Assembly (NCBI GenBank): GCA_905221605.1
Contig: CAJNDS010000188.1
Location: forward strand, 124,001-188,000
Origin: Symbiodinium natans
Lineage: Eukaryota; Sar; Dinophyceae; Suessiales; Symbiodiniaceae
DNA: 64,000 nucleotides
Direction: 5' to 3'
The notes beneath the pieces were generated by a model. It was given only the letters and a program-made list of their open reading frames with translations, did no database searches and was not told the DNA's origin. Numbering within the stretch: position 1 is the first letter of the stretch; each line of letters starts with the position of its first letter. This document shows, piece after piece, positions 41,600 through 51,325 of the stretch. Both the position numbers and the translations under genes were made by a program.

Positions 41600-42170
41600 G
41601 TGCATTTCGGGGGGCTGTTCCGAGTGGCACATCAAAGATCTGGTAGCAGCGATGGCGTCACCCAACATACTTTGTACTCATACTCGTCCCTCCTGTCCAC
41701 TGTAGTTTTGCAACTCGAACGGATGAATGCACCAGGATGTCAATTTATTGAAGATTGTAGAGTTTGGTTTTGAAGCTAAGGCTAAGCTGTTGGTCTTGAG
41801 TACAGCACCCCTGAAACGGATCGGTTTTGATTCCGGATCCCTACAGTACTGTCCATGATGCTATTCCTTCGTCATCCCTGATGAATCGTGATAAAACCCT
41901 AAGCCCAGAGCATTTTGGTCGAGCGGCTGGCACTTGTCCTGCTCAACAAGTCGGCATGCGCAAGTGTTTCAAGTCTTTCGTCCCACATAGTGTGGGGAGT
42001 GGGTCCGGTCGGGGTGGCTTGTCGGTTTGGGCCATTTTTGGCGGGTTTGCCTCTCAGATGTACTTTTCTCGTGCGGCCTGGCATCGTGGCCCCTAGCAGG
42101 CATCGAGGCTTACGAAGATTCGAAGATAAGTTCAGGCGCGAGGTTTGGTTGTGGGGACTTGGGGGCGAAG

Positions 42171-42235
42171 TTTAGGGTTTAGGGTTTAGGGTTTAGGGTT
42201 TAGGGTTTAGGGTTTAGGGTTTAGGGGTTTAGGGT
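42171..42235. repeat. TTTAGGG telomere-type array
   Basis: Nine near-perfect units, about 45 bp before exon 42282-42344. Here a TTTAGGG-oriented block is nearer to an acceptor than to a known donor, an exception to the usual orientation. Confidence 0.95.
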
Positions 42236-42281
42236 GGCTTGAGAGTCCCAAGCCCGAATCGCGGCCTTGCCCTTTACGGAG

Positions 42282-42344
42282 GCGTGTGGAGGAGTCGCAG
42301 GGCAGCAGGGTAAAGTTGGAGCAGCGCGCCAAGAGAGTGGAAAG
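42282..42344 (+). CDS. Coiled-coil exon, second series
   Basis: Acceptor TTTACGGAG|G, donor GAAAG|GTTTAA; reads RVEESQGSRVKLEQRAKRVE. One base at the start and two at the end fit 41560-41599 before and 44914-44971 after. Confidence 0.6.
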
Positions 42345-42792
42345 GTTTAACACGTGGGCGCGTGCATTGGGCTTTTGGGAACTCGGTCAGACTTGAAAGC
42401 GGACTCCGCATCTAACGCAAAGAAACTTACCACTATGAGCCCCCTGCATCACTCCCTGTCACCTGTGGGGCCTCACTGTCAGAGCACTCTGTTCTGAGAA
42501 ACCCTCGAGTGTTTTTGTTCTTTCTGCAGCCGGACATGTGGCTTCGATCCAACAGACGTCAGAAGGTCTTACCCCCCGACGCTCTAAGAGCAGAACACAC
42601 CATATGCCACCGCAGACCTCAGCTTTGAGGTCAGCAGAGATCAACCTCTTGAAAATACTGGAGCAGGCGAGGCGTCCTGCGCAGTTTCAGTAGCCAAACC
42701 AAAACAGCACACGCACACCCTAATTCGTAAAAAAATCCTAGACCCTCAGAGCCTCAGAATCCCTAACTGTCTAGACTCGCAGCGATGCCAAA

Positions 42793-42880
42793 AACCCTAA
42801 ACCCTAAACCCCAAACCCTAAACCCTAAACCCTAAACCCTAAACCCTAAACCTAAGAGCACTAAAGCCTTAAACCCTAAA
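42793..42880. repeat. CCCTAAA telomere-type array
   Basis: About ten units with variants, followed by GACCGCAG and, nine bases later, a GTGAGA. A nine-nt micro-exon is conceivable but not claimed. Confidence 0.9.
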
Positions 42881-43816
42881 TGCTTGACCGCAGATCGTCA
42901 GGGTGAGATGGTCGCGCCCAGTACCACGTAGCAGCCACAATCGAGACCCCAAGCGAACCTCATCCTGTCCTCAAGAGAATGCAAAGATAGGCACAGACCG
43001 CGGTGCCCAACGTCTGTGTACACTACAATCTGTGGGATCACGACATCAGGAGTACCCTATTGGGGTCCTTGTGAGAATCTCAGTCTTCAAGTCCTAAGTG
43101 TTAAGCCCAGCCCTGCACTAGGCAATCTCAAGTTCGATTAAGCTGAAGCCAGGCGCGCGACGTGCTCACCTCCGCACTGATAGCCTCTGCCGACCGCATA
43201 GCACTGAAGAACATCTTTGGCACCTCGGCCCGACTTTATTCTCTCATTGAGTTTCCTTGGTCGGGATGGAGGTGTTGCGGCTCCGGTGAAAGACATGGTG
43301 TGTGGCGGCAAAGCAAGGGTTCCGCGCCAAGGTGTAGCAATCTTGAGAAGAAGCAACGGGCAACACCTTTTATCTTAATTAATTGTAAAGGGCCCTGCAC
43401 AATTCGTAAAGCCAGAGCCAGAGCATTTAAGTAGTTCCTAAAGGCAAGCGGAGATATATGAGAACGAACCGGCAGTAGGAATTTTAAAGATCCAGGAGGT
43501 TCCCGGTCAGAATTGCGCAGATGACAAACTTCAGAAAGTGCTGCGGAACCGGGATTCAGTTCGCGTGATCCCCTGCCGGTACTGGAGAAACTACCTGCAT
43601 ATAGCCAGCAACTTTTCCACCAAGATGAACTGGAGCATCGCTTGACGGCATTGACAAGCTTCCATGCCCTAAGTCTCTGCTGATTCGCAAGGTGGCTCTT
43701 GCCGCAGAACTGGCAAAATACGTGCCGTACTGGATGCTGCGGAGCGCAGCCCGCGCGATTGCTCAAAGCCTTTAAACCCAGAACCCTGGTGCAATGGCGC
43801 AGCTGAGCCCATATCG

Positions 43817-43950
43817 GGGTTTCCGAAAGGAGGGGTACCTTATTGGGATCCTTACTAAACATGGGGGTTTCCGAAACTAGGGGGTTCTTATTAAAAGGGA
43901 ATCCTATTATTTGGGGGGTTATCTTAGGGTCCCCGATTTTCGTAAACCCC
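43817..43950. mobile_element. Hairpin element family E, copy 2 (compound)
   Basis: Starts GGGGTTTCCGAAAGGAGG, contains a second GGGGGTTTCCGAAA at about 43882, and ends CGATTTTCGTAAACCCC. It looks like one element inserted into, or tandem with, another. It accounts for part of the longest reverse-strand open frame in this area (43236-43991). Confidence 0.85.
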
Positions 43951-44401
43951 ATATACAACACTTCAGCCCAGGCAAAGGCAGGCACCCCCACATGATGGTT
44001 CCAACTGCAAATGTACGGTGGTTTAGGATACGCTGTGTCGAAAATCTCATGATTTCTGCATATACAATAGCAGCCAATAGCACCTACAAGAGGTCATGCT
44101 ATTTTCTTTTCAGCAAAGTCTTCTGGCTGTGCGATGGGCTTTATGTTTCCAAAGCTAGCAATGTCAGCGCAGCGATGCAGATTATGTCAGGGCCATGAGC
44201 GGAAGCAAATGAAGAATGGAGAAAGCGAACGAGTTGTTACAAACGGTCTAGAGATTCTACCACATGTTAGTTTCGCATGTTATTTGGTTGAAGCTTTATG
44301 ATTAGCCATGCATGAACGACGCATGTGGATTAGTGCTTCTTGTGGAATCTGTTGGCCGATGCTCGAGGTAGCTAGAAGATGCAACATAACTGACATCGGC
44401 C

Positions 44402-44452
44402 TCTCTCTCTCTCTCTATATATATGTATATATATATATATGTACATGTAGCA
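44402..44452. repeat. (CT)n and (TA)n microsatellite
   Basis: CTCTCTCTCTCT followed by TATATATG repeats. Non-coding. Confidence 0.95.
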
Positions 44453-44836
44453 TTTTGAGTCGCTACTATTCTGTTCACTGTTTGTACCTGTTTCTACGAA
44501 AAAGCAAACAACTGAGTGCAGTGACGACGTCTATAAGCATTTTGTGCGCTGCGTCCAACGCATAGGTCTGGATTGACAATTTTATAGGGCGTACACGGAC
44601 ACATCTAATCGGCTGAGTTAGGGTAGTTATTGCAAGAAGTGTGCTCGCGGCAGGAAGGCTGCAAGAAGATGGGGAGGGGGGGCTGCTGAATCTGACTGTC
44701 GTTTGCTTCGTTCTCGCAAACCCGTTGAATGTTAATTTGCCTACCTATCTCTAGATGGAAATAAATACGTACTTGCATGTGCCCACCTCAACCTCACACC
44801 GGCGGTGTCAGATCTTTCCAGGATTCGTTCGGCAGT

Positions 44837-44904
44837 CCCTAAAACCCTAAACCCTAAACCCTAAACCCTAAACCCTAAACCCTAAACCCTAAACCCTAAA
44901 CCCT
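44837..44904. repeat. CCCTAAA telomere-type array before an acceptor
   Basis: Nine to ten near-perfect units, then CCTTCCTGGCAG, the acceptor of exon 44914-44971. Confidence 0.95.
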
Positions 44905-44913
44905 TCCTGGCAG

Positions 44914-44971
44914 GTTCACGTCGGAGCGAATCACCGACCCACGACTAATGGGCTGCCAGAAGCCAAGATTG
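44914..44971 (+). CDS. Candidate exon, second series
   Basis: Acceptor CTTCCTGGCAG|G, donor TTG|GTGAGG. In the phase set by 42282-42344 it reads FTSERITDPRLMGCQKPRL. Donor and acceptor are both strong. A second frame (GANHRPTTNGLPEAK) is also open. Confidence 0.55.
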
Positions 44972-45045
44972 GTGAGGACTCAAGGGACGACTGCAGCTTC
45001 TTCTGAGTCGCTGTAGGGATTCCCGTGGTGAGCCAATTTTGAGGC

Positions 45046-45109
45046 TAAACCCTAAACCCTAAACCCTAAACCCTAAACCCTAAACCCTAAACCCTAAACC
45101 CTAAACCCC
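45046..45109. repeat. CCCTAAA telomere-type array
   Basis: Nine near-perfect units upstream of the open segment at 45129. Confidence 0.95.
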
Positions 45110-45128
45110 CTGAATCAAATTTGCCGAG

Positions 45129-45243
45129 GCCGAAATGCCTGCGAGTCGGTGGAGCAAGTCCTGAAAGATTTGGGGCTGGGCGCAGACCCCAAGTGGGCAG
45201 TGGAGGGCCCGGGGTTTGGGATCGGAGAGGGCCAGGGCGGCTA
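45129..45243 (+). CDS. Candidate exon of unknown gene
   Basis: After TTGCCGAG|GC the frame reads RNACESVEQVLKDLGLGADP, KWAVEGPGFGIGEGQGG and a TAG. Could be a 3' terminal exon or exon plus open intron. In phase 0 only AEMPASR would be coded before a GTGGAG donor. Confidence 0.4.
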
Positions 45244-46265
45244 GGAACAGGTTGTCAGTGAAGAATCGTGAAATTGTAATACAGAGGTCCTGTGCAAAGG
45301 TGCTTTGGTCTCCAGGATTTTCTGGCTGCATCCGACTGCAACTGTGGCAGAGCGTCTTCATGAACTAGAACCTGCCGGGCTTCAGCTAACTCGCAACCTT
45401 CGACTGGCATCAGTTTCACCAATCGAAGTTGCCCAGGGCACGCATTGCACAGCCCATGTCTCAAAGCCCCTTTGGCTCCTGCTCTTGCGAAGAACCGTGG
45501 CTCTCGGCAGCTTGACGATTGAAGGGATGCTGCTGCGAATTGAAAATTGGCTTAACGATCAGGCCATGTGCAGAATCAATGCTCAATGCACTCACATAGA
45601 AAGAATGGTTTCCCCCAATCACCCAGAGACAGCGATAAACAAAAGAGTCACAACTATAAATGAGTTTTTTATACTTCGGACATACACACCTTACAGGAAA
45701 GGAATTTGCGAACTCACTCTGGTGATTGATTCTCTGGGGAAAAATTGGGTTGGCGGCACTCCAACGAGTCTCTGGCAATACCCTGGGCTCCAGGGACTCT
45801 CTGGAAATGTGCTCTGGGGATACACAACGAGTAAATACAATTCTGGTCACAACAATGACAAGCAGTAGCAATAACACTGGCCACAAGAATGCAGGCCCCC
45901 CCGTTCCTGGACATCAAAGCTCCCTGCACGCGCGCGGCCTCCTCTGAGCGCTGATGAAACATTTCATTTCGACGGGCAAGTTGCCCGGCTCGCACCTTGT
46001 GGAAAGTGCGGCAGCCTAGGTTCTCGCGACGTGCATGATGCGTTCATGTGCGGTGCCAATGGAACACCTCCAAACCCCAGGATAAAACTTTAAGACTGCT
46101 CCAGACCCCCTTTCACATCAGCATTCATGACAAGCCTCCTGCCATATCCCCCTTGGGAATTATGTTTTTTATTTTGTGCTTATAAACCCCAAGAGGATAT
46201 TAAACATATTATCTTTATTAAGGTTCTAAGGGAGTATAGCCTGTCCAATCTCTCTTGAGGCGCAG

Positions 46266-46312
46266 CTCTAAGAGCAGCCCTCGCGGCAGAGCGGGAGGCA
46301 GGAGAGGGCCGA
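46266..46312 (+). CDS. Coiled-coil exon, second series
   Basis: Acceptor GAGGCGCAG|CT, donor CGA|GTTGCC; reads LRAALAAEREAGEGR. Ends in phase 0 and fits the next exon at 46586. Confidence 0.6.
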
Positions 46313-46585
46313 GTTGCCTGAGTTGCCGTGGCTTGTTCCCAATCTGAAAACAGCGTGCCATCCTGGGTTCCAGTGTTCAGGGTTTTTGGAGGGCTTTTGG
46401 AGGGTTTTGGGGTTCAGTTGTGCCGAGAGGTGGAGTGCTTTTCTGGGTCAGAGTCGCCATGTAGTCGTTCGGAGGGGCGAAATTTTGATCACGAAATACG
46501 TGTATCTGGCATCATCCCACGTGACCAGTCGCGCTCCGTTCTGTGGGGAGTACCGTGGTCGAAATCGCATGTGTGGAAAGCACAG

Positions 46586-46615
46586 GCGCTGGCCAAGGAG
46601 AAGGCCATGCTTGCT
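46586..46615 (+). CDS. Coiled-coil micro-exon, second series
   Basis: Acceptor AAGCACAG|GCG; reads ALAKEKAMLA before a GC donor (GCTGCC or GCCTGA); a TGA follows at 46622. Ala/Lys/Glu helix like its neighbours. Confidence 0.5.
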
Positions 46616-47097
46616 GCTGCCTGAGTTAGAGTACTTATGCGGTGCTGCGTTGCCATCCTCACAGGAGCTTCTGCGATCCTGCACAGGGAGCTACACCAGA
46701 GTGTCCAAGTATAGAGCTAAAGTTTGGGAAGCTAAAGCGCGCAGTTATCATCGAAAATCCAAAGTTCACAGCCCGTAGGCCTTGAAATTAAACTTCGAGA
46801 TGCAGCAGGGTCTAGACCAGCACCCATCACCCTGAAACCGAAAAACTATGATGCTTTAGAAGCTTCAGAAGTGACCCGCCCGAAATCCTATGACTCCCTC
46901 TATTGCCCCCAACGCGCCGATGGTCGCCGGTGCAAGACAGCGCTAAGGCCTCCATGCGCACTTCAAAGCCACCGGCAGGCCTAACCCTAAACCCCAAAGC
47001 AAAAACACCTAAACCCTAAACCGCAAAACCCCTTGAGTGGGATACCATAGACCTTTAGTACTTAATGGCTGTTTAGGTCACATAACTGGGGATGTGC

Positions 47098-47193
47098 CCC
47101 TTATGCTAGCAGTCCTTAATAGGGAATTTAGCACTCCCCCCCCCCCTATTAAAATTCCCTATTAAGGACTGTTAGTATAAGGGAGAAAATCCC
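47098..47193. mobile_element. Hairpin element family A, copy 4
   Basis: Left GGGATGTGCCCCTTATGCTA with AGCAGTCCTTAATAGGGAAT; right ATTCCCTATTAAGGACTGTT then AGTATAAGGGAGAAAATCCC. The inner arms are a near-perfect hairpin around a C-tract. Confidence 0.85.
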
Positions 47194-47413
47194 AACACAT
47201 GGCTGACATACACGTTGCACTTAACAACCCCAAACTCCTGGGGCACAGGGGGAGATGCACGGTTGAAAACATCAGAAGGTCCTAGAATGGTCTCTGATGC
47301 GTTCTTTGGGTAGTTGCCTTTTAAGTGCCTATATATATATTCATTTATTTATTTTTTAGCTTTTTGCAGATGGCCAAGCACTTTGTTGACATCCTGCCAG
47401 TGATTTGACGAAG

Positions 47414-47529
47414 GCGGTGAAGACCCATCCTCCATGGCCGCCGGCACCGCCGCGGCCGCCGCGGCTGCGGCCGAAGCAGCAAAGGAGGAAGCAGCCGCAA
47501 GAGCTGCGCAGGAGGCGGCGAGGCAGCTT
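47414..47529 (+). CDS. Ala-rich helical exon
   Basis: Acceptor GACGAAG|GC. It reads GEDPSSMAAGTAAAAAAAAE and AAKEEAAARAAQEAARQL before a GC donor (GCCTGT), with a GT alternative at 47537. Phase 0 at the GC donor fits 48648-49146, whose composition is the same. The ATG at 47434 could be a start if this is a 5' exon. Confidence 0.55.
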
Positions 47530-48647
47530 GCCTGTGGTGAAGGGCTTGGATACGTCGTGAAGTCGTCTTTCCAGCCATACGCGTTTCAGTATGTTCAGTG
47601 GCTTCTCAAGCTTGCAGAAGCCTTGTAGAGTTGCTTGTAATTGTCCGTGCCAGACTGCTGATACAAGTCGCATCCGGAGTTCACGGTGCTTGCAACGGAA
47701 CTTGTAGATGTTAAGGCCCTGGTGATCCATACGGAAATGCACACGTACACGAAACAGGCATTCGCCAGCTTTCGCAAGCATGAATGTGTGGCGGCGACCA
47801 CGATGTCGGCATAAACTTGCATGTCTGAGTGTTTTGCAGGTCTTGCTGTGTCATACAGATGCTTCATTTGCAATAGCCTGCATTCTGCAGACATAGAGGT
47901 ACACGGCTTCTTTGAAACAGGAGGTCTCCGCAGATGTCCACGATAGGGTTGCTGAAGGTAGAACAAAACTATGTGAGTAAGTCGTTTGTGGACTTTAGGT
48001 CAAGTCCCAAGTACATCTTGCATCATCGTTCTTATGGCTTCACACGGCGGCACTAGTTTGCATGTAGCTAAGCATACATGCATTCACGCGCATTCCTACA
48101 TTCAAAGGAAAGTAAATCAAAGGTCCTCCCAGCAGCGCTGGAGCGCAACACGACCTGTTCTGGCGCCGTGCATTTTGAATCGCGTGATTTCATGTTCCCG
48201 AGAGCTCTCGCGCGCGGCGTCGCTCCATGTGGCGAAAGGGCAGGGACACAGCTTCCTGCGGGATCTGCATTTCCCGGCAGCCAGTTCGCGCTCCGCACGT
48301 GCTTCTTTTGTGTGAAGTGCAGAGATATCGTTGCTGCAGTGTTCCTGGAGTGATTTTAGGGTGATTGGAATGGCGCAATTACCAGTGGCCTCACACTGCT
48401 TGGTGTCTACGCCGGCATACTTAAGTGGATTCATCCGTTCCTTGTAGTGCTAAGCTCAGTGGTTTTCTTCCGGACTTCCGAATAGCATGTTTCGTGCTCG
48501 AAGCCGAGCTCTCGCTTCTGCCCCTGCTGGCCTGGCTTCTTTCGGGGCGCGGAATCGGTCGCCTTATGTTTCTTGTAGTAATAGTTTGGAGCTGGTCTGA
48601 TGTCTCTAGCTTGTGCTGCTCCTGTGCAAGCTCCTCCTTGAAGGAAG

Positions 48648-49146
48648 GCGGCAGAAGCGGAAGAGGCAACACGAAAAGCTGAAGAAGAGTTCAGCAAGTT
48701 CATGGCTGCCAAGCGTGCCGAGGAAGAGGCTGCAAGAAAAGCTGCAGAAGAAGAGGCAGCAAGGAAGGCAGCTGAGGACGAGGCGGCAAGAGTTGCTGCC
48801 GCGGAAGCGGCTGCTGCCGAAGCGGCTGCTGCGAAAGCGGCTGCCGCGGAAGCCGCTGCTGCGGAAGCCGCCGCGGCGGAAGCCGCTGCCGCGGAAGCCG
48901 CTGCCGCGGAAGCCGCTGCCGCGGAAGCCGCGAGAAAGGCGGCTGAGGACGAGGCAAGAAGAGCCGACGAGGCAAGAAGAGCCGCCGAGGTAGAGGCGGC
49001 GGCACGAAGAGCTGCCGAGGTAGAGGCGGCCAGGAAAGCAGAAGCGGAAGCAGCTCGAAGAGCTGCTGAAGCGGAAGCTGCCAGAAGAGCTGCTGAAGAA
49101 GAGGCAGCGAAGAAGCGAAGAGCAGAAGAAGAGGCCTATAGTGCAG
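48648..49146 (+). CDS. Large Ala/Glu/Arg-rich helical exon
   Basis: The largest supported exon (499 nt). Acceptor GAAGGAAG|GCG, donor GCAG|GTTTGT. It begins AAEAEEATRKAEEEFSKFMA, passes through (AAxEA)n stretches with a 15- to 18-bp coding minisatellite at about 48800-48930, and ends in AARRAAEEEAAKKRRAEEEA-like repeats. It should form one long single alpha helix or coiled coil. Strongly biased composition makes the opposite strand open as well (Ser/Leu-rich); that is a shadow. Confidence 0.75.
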
Positions 49147-49753
49147 GTTTGTGACGATGCTGCGGCAGTTTTGGCCAACACTTGTTGCCTTCCAGGTGGC
49201 CTTAAGTGACTACTGACCGTACTTATTACAGCTTCAATGGCTTCAAACCGTTTCAGCCTCGGCTCTGGCATTAGGCACCTCCCAGACCCAACCTCATGCA
49301 AAAAGTTCTTCGGAGAAGCAGTGTGGGCAGAAGATGGCTTGCATAGCGTTTCTGCCGACCTGGTAGCCCGATACTGCCCTGTGATGGCTCGCCTTCCTAG
49401 ATCTTGCTAGACTCCAAAGTTGACTCCACAGTTTGATATGTGAGTGTGTCTGGTTTGGGGATGGTTTGGGGAATCTTGAGGTGGCATGGAAGTGGGTCGC
49501 ATTTCGGGTCAACTTTGGACCCGCCAGAACCTGGCAAGCAAAGGCTCGGATGCTCTTGTCTCCTGGGCCTTGTTCTAGGTTGCGATTTCGTGTTCTGGGC
49601 GAAGGGTTGAAAACTGAAAGTGCGAAACGTTGAGCTCATGAGACCCACTACTAGGCCATCGGAATCCAAAAGGCCAAGGCCTTGCCGAAGCTTCGCTTCA
49701 TCAAACATCCGAAATCGCTGGTCAATCAGCCCTAGCTTCGCGAAACGCGGCAG

Positions 49754-49842
49754 GCGCATCTGAAAGGAAAGGCTGGCGACAAAGGCAAAGGAAAGGGCAA
49801 AGCGAAAGGGAAACATCCAGGCTGGCGGACGTCGCTTTCAGG
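49754..49842 (+). CDS. Lys/Arg-rich exon with two open frames
   Basis: After GCGGCAG|GC, in the phase set by 48648-49146, it reads SERKGWRQRQRKGQSERETS then RLADVAFR with donor GTTTTC. In phase 0 it reads AHLKGKAGDKGKGKGKAKGK and runs to a TAA at about 49872, which would make it a basic C-terminus of a kind common in dinoflagellates. I cannot decide between them. Confidence 0.45.
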
Positions 49843-50224
49843 GTTTTCCTACATCTCGCCGGCCTCCAATTAAAGCCTTCCTCCACAGAAGTAAAGCGGT
49901 TAGAGAACTACCAGTGGGCAGCCCTGTGGAGGCTTGGGGCTGGGTTGCGAAAGTAACCCTAAACCCTAAACCTGAAAGGATTTAGTGGCCCGCGGCCGCT
50001 GAAGAAGCCCAAAAGCACAAGGGCTTCAGTGCCAATATGCTTCAGGCTTCGTAGCTTTGGGACTTCGAGGCGTTGTGCTTCCCATTTGTAAGCAGCTTGA
50101 GAATTGTAGGACTTCCGTAAGCTTCAGCTTCAGACTTCGGAGATTTAGATTTCGAGGCCACGGGTGTCCGCTGCACCCACTGAGCACCCTGCCCTTCCTG
50201 GGTGCTTGTCTCTTCAGACATACT

Positions 50225-50315
50225 TGGGGGTTTACGAAAATAGGGGATCCCCCAACATAGATTCCCAAATAGTGGGATCCCCTTAGAATAAGTGACCCCA
50301 AATTTCGGAAACCCC
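50225..50315. mobile_element. Hairpin element family E, copy 3
   Basis: GGGGGTTTACGAAAATAGG at the left and AAATTTCGGAAACCCC at the right, inverted relative to copies 1 and 2. 91 bp. Confidence 0.8.
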
Positions 50316-50618
50316 GCCATGCAGCCATGCAGGCTTGCCGTCCGCGTAGTGTAAATCGTGCGGTTGGTGGCGCACTGTACTTCGGCGTGTATGGCTGGCT
50401 ATGCATTTGGCTCCCGTTATGTCGGCATCGCACACACCCTACTCTGTGGAAAGAGCTGTCCTGGTCAGCATGTTCCGCGATCAAGCAATTGCCGGCACGC
50501 AAGCAACACTCGAGGCAAAATGCTCGCCGAAACAAGTAGTTTTCCAACATTTGAGGACACACCTTACAAACCCCACGTCTGACGCGGGCGGCTCTGGGCC
50601 GTGGACCATGCAATAAAT

Positions 50619-50859
50619 TGGACCACGGCACATCCAACATAGTTTTTATCAACTTTTTCTGGATTTTCACGGTGTGGGTGGGGGCGTGGGGAGGGAGGAA
50701 GGATTTGGGCGCATAATAACGTCCATTCAGCAGACCAAGTCTTTTGTAAAACCGGTCTTCGTTTACCCCAAATGCGGAATCCATTGTAAATAACGGTATG
50801 AAGCATTCAATCATGCCACGTACCTTAAAACTATATGGTCGTGGGTGTGCCGTGGACCA
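50619..50859. mobile_element. 241-bp element with long terminal inverted repeats (family M)
   Basis: Left TTGGACCACGGCACATCCAA then CATAGTTTT; right AAAACTATATGG, then GGGTGTGCCGTGGACCA. The arms are about 30 bp and imperfect. A GTGGACCATG motif also lies just outside the left end, possibly a trace of earlier insertion. Confidence 0.75.
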
Positions 50860-51150
50860 TGTAGTCATCTGGTTCTCCCTCCTTCTCTTATAGGTTCATC
50901 AGCGTTTGGCACCGCCAAATCACATCCTGCATATTGTGCATAGGACGTCTGGTCCACACGTTAGTCAAGTCGACGCACCGGATCGACACGTATAGCAAAA
51001 GGCGGTACATTAGTTTGCTCTGACCCTGAACCGAATGCTGTGATCCCACCTTTGGATTGATGACAGTCCTTCGTAAACAACCCAACAGCTCTCACCCTAA
51101 ACCCTAAACCCTCAACCCCCTAAAACCCAACGGCCGAAAATGCCTCCCAG

Positions 51151-51229
51151 CTGCACTGCGTGCAGGGCACGAAGCCCCGGCTCGGCCGCTGTGCCCTGAG
51201 CCTGGTGAACTTTCCAGTGCACCTGATGA
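51151..51229 (+). CDS. Candidate exon of unknown gene
   Basis: Acceptor GCCTCCCAG|CTG downstream of a CCCTAAA block, donor GA|GTATGA. It reads LHCVQGTKPRLGRCALSLVN then FPVHLM. Looks like part of a folded domain; not recognised. Confidence 0.5.
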
Positions 51230-51250
51230 GTATGATGAGTAATTTAACTT

Positions 51251-51325
51251 ACACACACACACATACATACATGTATATATATGTATATGTACATGTACAT
51301 GTATATGTATATGTCTATGTATATT
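51251..51325. repeat. (CA)n/(TA)n/(TG)n microsatellite
   Basis: Short ACACAC, then TACATACATG and TATATGTATATG repeats at the 5' end of the intron after 51151-51229. Confidence 0.9.

Larger units (their letters stand above)
49953..51150. other. Non-coding stretch with two inverted-repeat elements
   Basis: Holds a short CCCTAAA block (49953-49972), family E copy 3 (50225-50315), a 241-bp inverted-repeat element (50619-50859) and another CCCTAAA block (51096-51112) before the acceptor of 51151. The long reverse frame 50026-50868 runs through both elements and is judged accidental. Confidence 0.6.

Noticed and set aside
43236-43991. Reverse-strand open frame of 251 codons
   Set aside because: It runs through a family E element and through poorly conserved intron-like DNA, has no recognisable motif, and no codon or splice support.
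48606-49301. Reverse-strand Ser/Leu/Arg-rich frame of 231 codons opposite the Ala/Glu-rich exon
   Set aside because: It is the complementary shadow of a strongly biased coding exon with good splice sites on the + strand.
50026-50868. Reverse-strand open frame of 280 codons, the longest in the window
   Set aside because: Covers both a family E copy and the 241-bp inverted-repeat element. Cys- and Arg-rich composition typical of random frames in GC-rich DNA; no domain.
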